This document shows positions 17,428-26,886 of a stretch of DNA of 42,611 bases, one piece after another. Both the position numbers and the translations under genes were made by a program. Every line of letters begins with the position of its first letter. Positions within the stretch are counted from its first letter, which is position 1. The DNA is from CAZOOR01 sp964581505 (GTDB lineage: Bacteria > Bacteroidota > Ignavibacteria > Kapaibacteriales > UBA2268): NCBI GenBank assembly GCA_964581505.1, contig CAZOOR010000013.1, positions 1 through 42,611 of the forward strand, in the 5' to 3' direction. The notes beneath the pieces were generated by a model, which did not search any database, was not told the DNA's origin, and was given only the letters and a program-made list of their open reading frames with translations.

Positions 17428-18036
17428 ATGCAAAAATCTGCAAAATCAAAAATGGCTATTGCTTCAATTATTGCAGAACGATGGAGTCCCCGTGCTTTTG
17501 ACGGTAAACGTGAAGTTGAGAAAGAAAAAATAATTGCTATATGTGAAGCGGCTCAATGGGCGCCATCTAGTGCCGGTGAGGAACCTTGGCGATTTCTTAT
17601 ATTCAATAAATTTAAAAATTTGCCGACTTGGCAAAAAGCAATAAATTGTCTGGATAAATACAATAAGATTTGGGCTGAAAATGCCCCTATTCTAATAGCC
17701 GGTATTACTCATAGTAAATGGAATTCAGAGCCTGATAAAACAAATTTATGGGCAGAACACGACTTGGGAGCGGCAAGTGAAAACTTGCATCTCGAAGCTG
17801 TAAATCAAGGATTAGTTACACATCCTATGGGTGGTTTTGATAATAATAAATTTAGGATAGAATTCAATATACCCGATGATTATAGAATATTAACACTAAT
17901 TGCTTTGGCTTACCGCGGCAATTTATCTTCGCTTGATGAGTTCAATCAAGCACGTGAGACAGAGGATAGAAAACGAAAACAATTCAAAGATTTATTCTTT
18001 GATTCCGAATGGGGGAAAGCATTGGATAATGATTAG
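17428..18036 (+). CDS. nitroreductase-family flavoprotein
   Basis: The 202-residue product matches the FMN-dependent nitroreductase family. It has ERWSPRAF (residues 17-24) for FMN phosphate binding, APSSAGEEPWRF (45-56) at the flavin, and DLGAASENLHLEA followed by GLVTHPMGGFD in the C-terminal half. These cytoplasmic enzymes reduce nitro compounds, quinones or enones with NAD(P)H; the substrate here is unknown. The start has GGGGAG about 7 nt upstream. Its stop codon (18034-18036) overlaps the stop of the convergent gldM-like gene, so there is no space for a terminator between them. Confidence 0.9.
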   Translation: MQKSAKSKMAIASIIAERWSPRAFDGKREVEKEKIIAICEAAQWAPSSAGEEPWRFLIFNKFKNLPTWQKAINCLDKYNKIWAENAPILIAGITHSKWNSEPDKTNLWAEHDLGAASENLHLEAVNQGLVTHPMGGFDNNKFRIEFNIPDDYRILTLIALAYRGNLSSLDEFNQARETEDRKRKQFKDLFFDSEWGKALDND

Positions 18037-19553
18037 CGTAAATACTTAGGTTTTGATTGGTTCCCAATTCTATCAACTGCAATAATCTTGAAACTAAAAG
18101 GCTTGTTCGGGTCTTTGGGTTTAAATCTAAAATACTGTATTGTAATAGGAAATGATTTCTCGTGTTTCTCCGTTATCTTACCTCTTAAATCTTGATATAC
18201 AGCATTTCCTTCGACAATAAATCTTTCAATTTCATTTCTTGTTTTGTCCTTTACTCCATAGGCTCTTGTGATAACTTCCGCTTGATTGTCGGACTTTTGT
18301 TGAATATCAATGATGATTGGTGGTGGATAATTTAGAATTCTAATAGAATATTTTTCGCCAAACAAGACTTTGTCAATATATCTTTCGAGATAGAAGACTT
18401 TATTAATATCCAGAATAGAAGGAGTAAATTTAAAAGTTTCTCCCTTTTGACTTCTTGCCCTGATATTATTATTATCATCTTTAATCACCGCATAAACATC
18501 TTTTCCGATATTTGTCGGTAGATTGGGCTTTATTTCGTAAACAATTTCGGGATAAACAATTTTTTGATAGTTTGGCTCTTCAAATGGTTGTGGCGAAACG
18601 TTGAATGTAACTGTCTTTTCTTCACCGTCATATTTTCTTGTGATTGATACTTCTACTTTAAGTTTGCCATGAGTGGGCGTCAACCCGCGGAGAGTTATTT
18701 GTTCACCTTTAATATTATATATTTCCGCATTCCCACCTGAATTTTTCGGTGAATATTTTATTCTTACACCTTCGGGCGTTAAATCTTTTATTAAATTGGC
18801 ATTTGAAACAATAATGTAATTTATCCATCTCTGTCCGGCAATTTGCTTAATATCTGAGTGTCTGGCATACATATTGATTTTACCAGTCGGCAATTGTGGT
18901 ACAATTGTCTGAAAAGGCATTGTGAATTGATAGGCTGTGTCATTGATAGGCGATGTGAAAATATTTTGTGAAAATACAGGGTTGCCATTAGGGGCATTCA
19001 GATAAATCAGCAATAAACTAAATTGTGTCGAATATTTTACTATTTTTCCTGAGTTATCACCGGATTTTTGGGAATTGATATTCCCGTCAGGTTTACGACT
19101 TCTTGCTGTGGCAATCACCTTAACCACAAATGTTTTACTGGAAATTTCCTGTAAAGGAGGTTTCCACTTAAAAATAGCGGCATGATGTTTGTCGTTTTGC
19201 TCAAATTTAAAAAACTTACTCTCAGGTTTGGCATCGGAAGTCAATTTTATTGAATTATTCAAGGATTGGTCTTCTACAATAAATTCAAAAAAAACATCTT
19301 CGACATCGCCTGTATAGAATACGGTATTCATTGAATCAATAGAGATAATCTTAGGTCCTGTGGAGTCGAGTGCTACCCTGCATATCAATGTGTTTTTTTC
19401 AGGACTGAGAATAAAAGACGGTTGATATATTCGTATTCCTGAACCATTACCGTCTTTGTTAATATTTTTACCGTCAGGCAAAAGAAATAGCAGAGCAGAG
19501 AGGTAGAGAATAAAATAAATTTCGACCAGTCTTTTTTTTCTTTTATAGTTCAT
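18033..19553 (-). CDS. GldM/PorM-like protein, probable T9SS motor component
   Basis: Length is 506 residues, close to the roughly 510 of GldM. A short basic cytoplasmic end (MNYKRKKRLVE) leads to one transmembrane helix (residues about 11-26, IYFILYLSALLFLLP). The rest is a long periplasmic region of beta-rich modules with no enzyme motif. This matches the layout of GldM/PorM, in which one helix inserts into a GldL ring and four periplasmic domains reach the outer-membrane complex. The N-terminus 'KKRLVEIYFILYLSALLF' resembles the GldM start 'RQKMINLMYLVFIAMLA'. Sequence identity elsewhere is not obvious to me, so the call rests on length, topology and partner. It overlaps the gldL-like gene by 11 nt and is the last gene of the minus-strand operon. 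Several T9SS cargo proteins in the window need such a motor. Confidence 0.5.
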   Translation of the reverse strand: MNYKRKKRLVEIYFILYLSALLFLLPDGKNINKDGNGSGIRIYQPSFILSPEKNTLICRVALDSTGPKIISIDSMNTVFYTGDVEDVFFEFIVEDQSLNNSIKLTSDAKPESKFFKFEQNDKHHAAIFKWKPPLQEISSKTFVVKVIATARSRKPDGNINSQKSGDNSGKIVKYSTQFSLLLIYLNAPNGNPVFSQNIFTSPINDTAYQFTMPFQTIVPQLPTGKINMYARHSDIKQIAGQRWINYIIVSNANLIKDLTPEGVRIKYSPKNSGGNAEIYNIKGEQITLRGLTPTHGKLKVEVSITRKYDGEEKTVTFNVSPQPFEEPNYQKIVYPEIVYEIKPNLPTNIGKDVYAVIKDDNNNIRARSQKGETFKFTPSILDINKVFYLERYIDKVLFGEKYSIRILNYPPPIIIDIQQKSDNQAEVITRAYGVKDKTRNEIERFIVEGNAVYQDLRGKITEKHEKSFPITIQYFRFKPKDPNKPFSFKIIAVDRIGNQSKPKYLR

Positions 19554-20352
19554 TTTCTCGGTTGATTTTATTTACCAGTATGCGTTCGACTTCTTTTCTA
19601 ACAGCAATTTCAATTTCTTCACGTTTCAACGCTTCCGCCGCTACATTCAAATTATTAACGGAATTCTTGAATTGGAGCAATGCTTCATTTGTATTTTTCA
19701 TTGTTTCAAGCAGTTGCGGATTGGGTGAAACTGCCATAGCATTGGATTCGGCAAGTTTATTGACAGAGCCGATTAATTGATTTTGAGAATATAGAATTTC
19801 TTTTAACGATTCGCTAAGATTTTCCAAATTAACAACAACCGTAGCAAAATCAGTTGCTATTTCGCCAACCTCAATAATTAAATCTGTAACAGAGTTACCC
19901 TCGTCGTTTTCACCTGTTTGTCCTGGCATTTGTATGCTTTCGTCCGGCGGACTGAACAGCATAACAATAAACATAAATACAAGCATTAATGATTCAAAAG
20001 CAACACCGGCAATCACATACATATCGTTAAAATTTTCCGTAAAGCGTCTCATACCGACAAGTAACAATAGAATAGCCGCTCCTAGATAAACAAATGAATT
20101 GATTGTTGAGAAATAAAATCTATTGACTACTTCCTCCATCCATAGAGCAGTGCCACCGAAAATACCAAGCGGATGAATAATTGTTACTTCCTGATTCACA
20201 TGTTTAAATATTTCTCTTTCATTCGTTGCAATTCTCCACAGTAACAGCAGAGTGGACAACGATGAAAGTTGCTTCTCGAAACGTAATTCGTGATATATCG
20301 CCCACAGTAAGGCTCTACCTTCGAGTGATGATAATGTTTCTATTTGTTTCAT
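19543..20352 (-). CDS. GldL/PorL-like protein, probable T9SS motor component
   Basis: Length is 269 residues, longer than the usual 200-220 GldL because of about 80 extra N-terminal residues. Two adjacent transmembrane helices lie at about 86-101 and 111-133. The second holds a buried glutamate, E120 (VAFESLMLVF), and ends at SPP (134-136). This recalls the GldL TM2 pattern with an acidic residue in 'GL-TEA-F' and a following EPP. A polar and coiled-coil tail (about 155-265) follows, as in GldL. Family knowledge: GldL/PorL forms a ring of subunits powered by proton flow through that glutamate, driving GldM. The gene overlaps the gldM-like gene by 11 nt, which strengthens the pairing. A MotA/TolQ-type protein is less likely, because it would have three or four helices. 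Confidence 0.55.
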   Translation of the reverse strand: MKQIETLSSLEGRALLWAIYHELRFEKQLSSLSTLLLLWRIATNEREIFKHVNQEVTIIHPLGIFGGTALWMEEVVNRFYFSTINSFVYLGAAILLLLVGMRRFTENFNDMYVIAGVAFESLMLVFMFIVMLFSPPDESIQMPGQTGENDEGNSVTDLIIEVGEIATDFATVVVNLENLSESLKEILYSQNQLIGSVNKLAESNAMAVSPNPQLLETMKNTNEALLQFKNSVNNLNVAAEALKREEIEIAVRKEVERILVNKINRENEL

Positions 20353-20367
20353 AATTTTATTATCTAT

Positions 20368-21456
20368 TTATGTTCTTGTTCTCCAAAGTACAATAAAACT
20401 ACTTAATAAAAAAAGTATATTTGCAATCCACCCGACTAATAAAGGCGAAATATCAATATAAAAACCAATTGTTTGGCTCACTTTTGTAAATATAATATAC
20501 AAAAAAGATACCAAAAGTGCGGCACTAATTTGAATTGCAATGCCGCCCTTCTTTCTAACAGAAGCAAAAGGTACGCCAAAAAGCACAACAATCAGATTGG
20601 CAAATGGAAAAGCATAATTTCCTTGCTCCTCTATTAGTAATTGGCGTATATTTTTACCACCTTTTTTCAATAGGGCTATGTAATTTTTAAACTCGGGGAA
20701 TGTCATTTCCTTAGTGGACATTTTCAGTTTGACAATTTGATTATGACTTAAAGATAAGGCAACAATCGTTGAATCAAATCGCTCCATTGATATTTCACCA
20801 CTATTAGAATAATGGCGTACTAAAGCATTGTATGCAATCCATTGATTATTGAGTGTATCCCATTGAATTTTTTCCGCTTCAAAACGTTCACTTAATCGTG
20901 GTTGTTTTTCACTCGTATATGTCTCGATAGCAACACTATTGGCATATTTGCCATCAGCATCATAGTAGCCCATTAGAATATTTTTGAGCGGGGATTCTCT
21001 GAAATATACATTGACAAGATTCATTGAACTTGAAATTTTATTCAAATATTTTTGTTCGAGTGTTATTTTATGAGTTTGCGCCCGAGGAACAATCCAACCA
21101 TTGAAATAAAAATGACCAATGGAAATCAGCAAACTAATAAACACATAGGGAAGCATTATCTTATAAATACTGATACCACCTGATTTCATAGCGGTTATTT
21201 CATTATCTGTAGAAAATTTACCAACCGAGAAAAGCGTACCGAGCAACGCCGCAATCGGCATCATCAGTTTTAATATTTCCGGTAAAAAATAAATATAATA
21301 TTCTATAACTATCCATATACTCGCTTCTTGGTCTATAAATTTGTCTATCTTTTCCATCAAATCGACTATAACAAAAAGCACACATAAAGCAATGAGTGCA
21401 AATATGAATGTATTTACAAAACTTCTAATTAAATATTTGTAAATCAGCTTTGTCAT
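20368..21456 (-). CDS. LptF/LptG-family LPS export permease
   Basis: The 362-residue protein has the YjgP/YjgQ (LptF/LptG) layout. Transmembrane helices lie near the N-terminus (residues about 12-33, 55-75 and 100-120) and near the C-terminus (about 270-360), with a periplasmic beta-jellyroll domain between. The N-terminal end MTKLIYKYLIRSF and the motif 'KSGGISIYKIMLPY' (about 90-103) are typical. LptF and LptG together with the ATPase LptB extract LPS from the inner membrane. Only one such gene is here, so the partner must be elsewhere; I cannot say whether it is LptF or LptG. It starts exactly at the end of purB (no gap) and is followed after 15 nt by the gldL-like gene. Confidence 0.88.
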   Translation of the reverse strand: MTKLIYKYLIRSFVNTFIFALIALCVLFVIVDLMEKIDKFIDQEASIWIVIEYYIYFLPEILKLMMPIAALLGTLFSVGKFSTDNEITAMKSGGISIYKIMLPYVFISLLISIGHFYFNGWIVPRAQTHKITLEQKYLNKISSSMNLVNVYFRESPLKNILMGYYDADGKYANSVAIETYTSEKQPRLSERFEAEKIQWDTLNNQWIAYNALVRHYSNSGEISMERFDSTIVALSLSHNQIVKLKMSTKEMTFPEFKNYIALLKKGGKNIRQLLIEEQGNYAFPFANLIVVLFGVPFASVRKKGGIAIQISAALLVSFLYIIFTKVSQTIGFYIDISPLLVGWIANILFLLSSFIVLWRTRT

Positions 21457-22752
21457 TTAATCAATGCCGCATCTTTGGAAAATGTAATCTACATTTGTAA
21501 ATATTTCCTCGTAGGAAAACAATTTATTAAGTTCATCATCATTTAAATATTTCATCAATTCTGCATTATCTCTTAGAGTTTCGCTGAATGGAATACCTGT
21601 TTCAAAAGTTTTCATAGCAGGCTTTTGTACCATAACATAAGCATCTTGTCTTTTAAGTCCCTTTTTGGTAAGGGCGAGTAGGATTTTTTGTGAATATATC
21701 AAACCCTTAGTCATATTCAGATTTTTAAGCATATTTTCGGGATAAACAATCAATTTGGATACTAAATTAATTGTTCTATTTAAAATATAATCCAAAGTAA
21801 CCGTAGCATCTGGAAAGATAATTCGTTCAACGCTTGAATGCGAAATATCCCTTTCGTGCCATAGGGCATTGTTCTCAATAGCCGGTATCGTATATCCGCG
21901 AAGCAATCTGGCTTGTCCCGCAATATTCTCCGAAGATATCGGATTTCTTTTATGCGGCATTGCAGAACTTCCTTTTTGTCCGGGTGAAAAATATTCCTCT
22001 GCTTCCTGTACTTCGGTTCTTTGCAAGTGCCTAATCTCAACTGCAATTTTTTCAAGCATCGCCCCGATAATAGCAAGTGTTGAAATAAAGTATGCGTGTG
22101 AATCCCGTTGAACTACCTGTGTGGAGACAGAGGCATAATTAAGCCCTAACTTATTGCAAACATATTCCTCCACCTTTGGCGATAGATGCTCATAAGTACC
22201 GACAGCACCGCTTATTTTCCCTTGTGCTACATCCTTAATTGCGGCTTCGAGACGCTCAATGTTTCTTTGGCATTCCTGATGCCAAAGAGCAAGTTTCAAT
22301 CCGAAAGTAGTAGGTTCCGCATGTATGCCATGCGAGCGTCCGATACATACCGTATATTTAAATTCCTTAGCACGCTCGGCTAATGTGTCTTTGAATTTAT
22401 GTAATCCGAACAATAATAATTCTCCGGCTTGCTTAGCTTGAACAGCAAGGCAAGTGTCGAGTACATCACTGGAAGTCATTCCCAAATGTACATATCTCGA
22501 ATGCGTGCCTATGCTCTCTTCGAGATTAGTTAAAAATGCAATAACATCGTGCTTGGTAATCTCTTCAATTTCTAATATCCTTTTTACATTAATCTTGGCT
22601 TTTGCTCTCATATCTTTTACAGCATCAGCCGGAATTATGCCGAGTTCCGCTTGGGCTTCGCAAGCAAGCAATTCAATTTCAAGCCAAATTTTAAATTTAT
22701 TATCGTCCGACCAAATATTCGCCATTTCGGCTCTTGTGTATCTTGCTATCAT
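21457..22752 (-). CDS. purB: adenylosuccinate lyase
   Basis: PurB performs two steps of purine synthesis: cleavage of SAICAR to AICAR plus fumarate, and of adenylosuccinate to AMP plus fumarate. The 431-residue length is normal. Motifs are TSSDVLDT (93-100), GRSHGIHAEPTTFG (138-151, with catalytic histidine H141) and the fumarase/aspartase-superfamily signature GSSAMPHKRNP (261-271), whose serine-rich loop supplies the catalytic base. It overlaps tsaB by 4 nt (ATGA) and abuts the lptG-like gene, so it is inside a tightly coupled operon. Confidence 0.97.
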   Translation of the reverse strand: MIARYTRAEMANIWSDDNKFKIWLEIELLACEAQAELGIIPADAVKDMRAKAKINVKRILEIEEITKHDVIAFLTNLEESIGTHSRYVHLGMTSSDVLDTCLAVQAKQAGELLLFGLHKFKDTLAERAKEFKYTVCIGRSHGIHAEPTTFGLKLALWHQECQRNIERLEAAIKDVAQGKISGAVGTYEHLSPKVEEYVCNKLGLNYASVSTQVVQRDSHAYFISTLAIIGAMLEKIAVEIRHLQRTEVQEAEEYFSPGQKGSSAMPHKRNPISSENIAGQARLLRGYTIPAIENNALWHERDISHSSVERIIFPDATVTLDYILNRTINLVSKLIVYPENMLKNLNMTKGLIYSQKILLALTKKGLKRQDAYVMVQKPAMKTFETGIPFSETLRDNAELMKYLNDDELNKLFSYEEIFTNVDYIFQRCGID

Positions 22753-23426
22753 TTTGCTTTCTCCATTGTTTTGGGTTTAAAATCCTGTGCATACATTGGC
22801 ACAAATTCATCAGCATCAACAAACTGATTTTCAAAATATAATTTATAAGCGTAACTTGCTATCATATCGGAATTAAGTACACTTGATGTTCCGGAAATTT
22901 CCGCTTTGTTAATAAGCGATGCTCCCGGTCCTACAAAAATACAATTTTCAGGAGCAAAATCATACATTCTTTCCGGTACGATTAATTCGATTTCTCTATT
23001 AGTATTAAAATCTTTATCAAATAATTTAATGTAGAATAAATTCTTATGCGATGGTATAATTGCCAATATCTGTTCCACTTCATTCATATTTGTTTCTTGC
23101 AAATAATGCCAAGCAATTGCATCAAGTGTAGGAACTGCAATTAACTTAATATCAGAATTAAAAACAATTCCTTTGGCTAATGCGGCACCAATGCGTAAGC
23201 CTGTGAAAGAACCCGGTCCGGCAGATAAGGCAATTGCATCAAGTAGTGTATAGTCTCCGTTCAAAATTTTCATTGCAGATTGAACGAGTGTTGCAAGGAG
23301 TTTGTCATGCATATTGGCTTCGGTAATATTCTCTGAGAAGAGTATATCTTTATCCCGACAAAGAGTTACACCGCAGGTTTTGCCCGATGTTTCTATTGAT
23401 AAAATATTTATCTCTTTCTTCTTCAT
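22749..23426 (-). CDS. tsaB: tRNA threonylcarbamoyladenosine biosynthesis protein TsaB
   Basis: TsaB is the non-catalytic ASKHA-fold partner of TsaD in making the t6A modification at position 37 of ANN-decoding tRNAs. The 225-residue length is typical. N-terminal ILSIETSGKTCGVTL (residues 8-22) is the first ASKHA motif, and SAGPGSFTGLRIG (68-80) is the TsaB signature. It overlaps purB by 4 nt and starts 4 nt after the mfd stop. TsaC, TsaD and TsaE are not in the window. Confidence 0.95.
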   Translation of the reverse strand: MKKKEINILSIETSGKTCGVTLCRDKDILFSENITEANMHDKLLATLVQSAMKILNGDYTLLDAIALSAGPGSFTGLRIGAALAKGIVFNSDIKLIAVPTLDAIAWHYLQETNMNEVEQILAIIPSHKNLFYIKLFDKDFNTNREIELIVPERMYDFAPENCIFVGPGASLINKAEISGTSSVLNSDMIASYAYKLYFENQFVDADEFVPMYAQDFKPKTMEKAK

Positions 23427-23430
23427 AGTT

Positions 23431-26400
23431 TTAAATCAATGATTCAATAGTTTTTTTAATTCGCCATAATTTTTCAATTATGTCATTACGATTATTGATT
23501 ACTACTTCGTAATATAATTTTTTGTTATTTTGTTTTAATATAGAATTATCGTAAGATGTAATTACATCTATTAAATCCGGGAAAATATTATGATAAAACA
23601 TTTCGTTACCTGCGGGCGGGAATTCAAGTATCAGTTTATTAGCCCGTAACTCAATTTTAGTGAAACCCGTATTTAGAGCAATAATTCTAAGTTTTACGGC
23701 AAAGAGCAGTTCTTCTGTTTCACGTGGTGTTTTCCCAAATCTATCCTTAATTTCTTCTTCAATAATTGATAAATCAGATTGATTATCAATATTATATAGA
23801 CGCTTGTAATAATAAAATCGTTCCTTATCGCTTTTAATATAATCCTTGGGGAGTAAAGCATTTCTGTTAATATCAATTTGTATATCTTCGTTTTTGAGAT
23901 ACTCCACATCTTCTATATCGCTATCATCAATAAGTTCAGGGAATTCTTCTGTTCTTAATTCCTTAACTGCTTCGTCAAGAATTTTATGATATAATTCAAA
24001 TCCCATTTCATTAATAAAACCACTCTGCTCGGGACCAAGTAAATTACCGGCACCGCGTATTTCCAAATCACGCATTGCAAGCTGAAAACCACTGCCCAAA
24101 TCGGAAAATTCTTCTATTGCTTGCAAACGTTTCAATGCGAGCAGATTTAGTTTTCTTGCATTTGGTATAAACAGATAACAATAAGCCTGTGTATTGCTTC
24201 TGCCTACACGTCCTCGTAATTGGTATAGTTCCGCAAGACCGAATTTGTTTGCACGGTTTATAATGATTGTATTGGCATTAGGTATGTCCAGACCCGATTC
24301 AATGATTTTAGTGGATACAAGAACGTCATATTTACCTTTAATAAAACGTTCCATATTTCTTTCTAATTCTTTTGCAGGCATTTGTCCATGTGCCATACCG
24401 AATCTAAGACCCGGCATCAATTTTTGTAAATCAAAAAGAATCAGTTCTATGTCTTCGACTCTATCGGTAACAAAAAATACCTGTCCGCCTCGTTTTATCT
24501 CACTATCAATAGCTTCTTTAATCTCTCTATCATTCCATTCTAATATTTCGGTAACGATAGGTAAGCGATTGCGTGGTGGTGTTTCAATGACGCTCAAATC
24601 GCGTGCGCCCATTAGAGAAAAGTTAAGTGTTCTCGGTATTGGAGTAGCAGTCAAAGTCAGCGTATCCAATTCCGCTTTCATTTCACGTAATTTTTCCTTT
24701 GCACCTACACCAAATCTGTGTTCCTCGTCAATAATCAGTAAACCTAAATTTTTAAATAGAATATCTTTGCTAAGTAAACGGTGAGTGCCTATAAGAATAT
24801 CATTTTTACCTTCCGATGTCCTTTTTAATATTTCTCTCTGCTCTGCGGCAGTTCTAAACCGAGAAATTACATCAATACTAACCGGATAGTCGTGCAGGCG
24901 GTCATTGAAAGACATATAATGTTGTTGGGCAAGAATAGTTGTCGGTACAAGTACGGCAACTTGCTTGCCTGCCTGTACCGCTTTGAATGCCGCTCGTATT
25001 GCTATTTCAGTTTTGCCATATCCGACATCGCCACACACAAGTCTGTCCATTGGAGTTGGGGATTGCATATCTGCTTTTACTTCATCGCTTGTTTTGGCTT
25101 GGTCGGGTGTATCTTCATAAATAAATGAAGCCTCAAATTCTTTTTGCCAAATTGTATCTTCCGGAAACGGAACTCCTTCTATTGATTTTCGTTTTGCATA
25201 AAGCTTGATTAAATTTCTGGCAATATCTTTTAATTTTTTCTTTGTTTTCTTCTTTTTGCGTAGCCATTCGGCAGAACCGAGCTTTGATAGCTTCGGTTTT
25301 ATTCCCTCTTCGGAGTTGAATTTATGTATTTTGTGCAGATAGTTAAGATGAACATAAAGCAAATCATTATCTGCAAATAAAAGTCTAACGCAGTCCTGCT
25401 TCTTGCCGCCGAGTTCAACTATTTCCAGACCGTCAAAAGCACCTATGCCTTTATCGTCATGGACAACCAAGTCTCCAATGCTCAATTGTTTTATATCTTT
25501 TATGCTAATGCCGCTCTTTTTACGATTTGTCAAACTCCTGTTCTGAGTTCTTATTCGTCCGAATATTTCATGTTCATTGAAATATGCAAGTGCAAGAGAT
25601 TCCGAAGTAAAACCTTTCGATAGGGAAGAGGACGACCAATGAATATAATCAATAATATTTTGCGATTGGGTTTCAAGGGAATTCTCTATTAATTCTCTGA
25701 TACGTTCCAGATTGCTTTTTCCGTCAGCACAAATTGAAATATAGAATTTCTTATCGTGTAAATCAAGTAACTCTTTTGTGAGTTTTTTTATGGATTTATT
25801 GAATTTCGGCTGGGGTGAACTTGTAACCTCAATATCGGCATTGCCCAACTTATTGAATGATACCGTTTTGAATTTCTCTAAACTTTGTATTAAATTCTCA
25901 CTTAGTTCAGTGTTTTCAGGCAGAGTATTAAATACATAAGTATTAGAAGGTAAATAGTCGAAAAAATTACCCCGAAACTCGTTTTCATCTTCCGAATGAT
26001 AAATCTTTGTCATAAAATTTATTTTATCAAAACTGTCTATACTTCTTTGCGAAAGTATATCGAAAGTTCTGATAGATTCAATCTCATCACCGAAAAATTC
26101 AATACGAATAGGTGTGTTGCTGTCCAATGGAAATATATCGAGAATACCTCCCCGTATGGACAATTCACCTTGTGTTGAAACAAAATCTTGGCGTTCAAAA
26201 CCATTGAGCAATAATTCCGTTGATAAATCATCAAGATTAATCTCAGTACCGACTTCCAGTAATTGCATATTTGTATTCAGAGAATCAGGGAGAGGAACAT
26301 CGGAGTTTAATATATCGCCGGTGGCAATAATTATTGGTGATATTTTTTCTTTGATAGCAAGCAGACTGTCAATCAACCAAAATGAAATATCATCATCGTT

Positions 26401-26688
26401 GAAATGAATATTTGATTTCCTAATGGGTTTTGTAAATAGAACAATATCATCTGCATCAACAAGGGAACTGAAATCATGCTCAAAATCTTCTGCTTCGCTA
26501 TTTGTTTCACATAGAACAAGTAGCGGGGCATTTTCTAAATGTATAAACGATGATATTATAAGTGATTTTAGTGAGCAGTGAGCATTTTTCAGAATTAATT
26601 CTTGCCCGGTTTTGCTCAAATTATTGAACCTTTGAATAATCTCATCATTTACAAAACGCAGAATATTTTCGGGATTAGCAATTTTCAT
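23431..26688 (-). CDS. mfd: transcription-repair coupling factor Mfd
   Basis: Mfd removes RNA polymerase stalled at DNA lesions and recruits UvrA for nucleotide excision repair. The 1,085 residues include an N-terminal UvrB-like region and an RNA-polymerase-interacting domain at about 395-460 (IGDLVVHDDKGIGAFDG). The RecG-like translocase carries Walker A GDVGYGKTE (near residue 550), a DEEH box in LIIDEEHRFG (near 654), and motif VI in YQLRGRVGRS. A C-terminal TRCF domain of about 100 residues follows. Length is slightly below the roughly 1,150 of E. coli Mfd, mostly in the N-terminal part. It sits 9 nt after the small unknown gene and 4 nt before tsaB. Confidence 0.97.
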   Translation of the reverse strand: MKIANPENILRFVNDEIIQRFNNLSKTGQELILKNAHCSLKSLIISSFIHLENAPLLVLCETNSEAEDFEHDFSSLVDADDIVLFTKPIRKSNIHFNDDDISFWLIDSLLAIKEKISPIIIATGDILNSDVPLPDSLNTNMQLLEVGTEINLDDLSTELLLNGFERQDFVSTQGELSIRGGILDIFPLDSNTPIRIEFFGDEIESIRTFDILSQRSIDSFDKINFMTKIYHSEDENEFRGNFFDYLPSNTYVFNTLPENTELSENLIQSLEKFKTVSFNKLGNADIEVTSSPQPKFNKSIKKLTKELLDLHDKKFYISICADGKSNLERIRELIENSLETQSQNIIDYIHWSSSSLSKGFTSESLALAYFNEHEIFGRIRTQNRSLTNRKKSGISIKDIKQLSIGDLVVHDDKGIGAFDGLEIVELGGKKQDCVRLLFADNDLLYVHLNYLHKIHKFNSEEGIKPKLSKLGSAEWLRKKKKTKKKLKDIARNLIKLYAKRKSIEGVPFPEDTIWQKEFEASFIYEDTPDQAKTSDEVKADMQSPTPMDRLVCGDVGYGKTEIAIRAAFKAVQAGKQVAVLVPTTILAQQHYMSFNDRLHDYPVSIDVISRFRTAAEQREILKRTSEGKNDILIGTHRLLSKDILFKNLGLLIIDEEHRFGVGAKEKLREMKAELDTLTLTATPIPRTLNFSLMGARDLSVIETPPRNRLPIVTEILEWNDREIKEAIDSEIKRGGQVFFVTDRVEDIELILFDLQKLMPGLRFGMAHGQMPAKELERNMERFIKGKYDVLVSTKIIESGLDIPNANTIIINRANKFGLAELYQLRGRVGRSNTQAYCYLFIPNARKLNLLALKRLQAIEEFSDLGSGFQLAMRDLEIRGAGNLLGPEQSGFINEMGFELYHKILDEAVKELRTEEFPELIDDSDIEDVEYLKNEDIQIDINRNALLPKDYIKSDKERFYYYKRLYNIDNQSDLSIIEEEIKDRFGKTPRETEELLFAVKLRIIALNTGFTKIELRANKLILEFPPAGNEMFYHNIFPDLIDVITSYDNSILKQNNKKLYYEVVINNRNDIIEKLWRIKKTIESLI

Positions 26689-26697
26689 ATCGGAAAA

Positions 26698-26883
26698 TTA
26701 TAATTCGGACTCAATTGTTACCGTGTTTCCTGATTTTACTTTAATATTCATCGGTTGATAATTATAAAGTCTGATAATTTGCAACATTTCTTCTCTTGTT
26801 AATTTTCTCGAAGCCAGAATAACATATCGTACATCTTTCCGAGTATCTCGCATTACATTTTCAACTTTTTTATTTTCACTCAT
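26698..26883 (-). CDS. unknown 61-residue protein between hflX and mfd
   Basis: I do not recognise this protein. It has 61 residues. A charged N-terminal stretch (SENKKVENVMRDTRKD) is followed by VRYVILASRKLTREEMLQ, a short helix and two beta-strands ending NIKVKSGNTVTIES. The alternation predicts a small alpha/beta fold, with no signal peptide or transmembrane helix. Its support comes from position: it starts 3 nt after the hflX stop and ends 9 nt before the mfd ATG, on the same strand and with similar base composition. Its function is unknown. Confidence 0.65.
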   Translation of the reverse strand: MSENKKVENVMRDTRKDVRYVILASRKLTREEMLQIIRLYNYQPMNIKVKSGNTVTIESEL

Positions 26884-26886
26884 AGT

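Noticed and set aside
19543..20352. MotA/TolQ/ExbB-type proton channel as an identity for the gldL-like gene
   Set aside because: It has only two clear membrane helices, no MotB/TolR-type partner with a plug, and a 506-residue periplasmic partner that fits GldM better.
23716..23726. TGTTTCACGTG inside mfd, identical to the first 11 bases of the consensus parS site
   Set aside because: The second half does not match, and the bases are explained by the codons for R-E-T in Mfd. One half site far from parAB is not enough.
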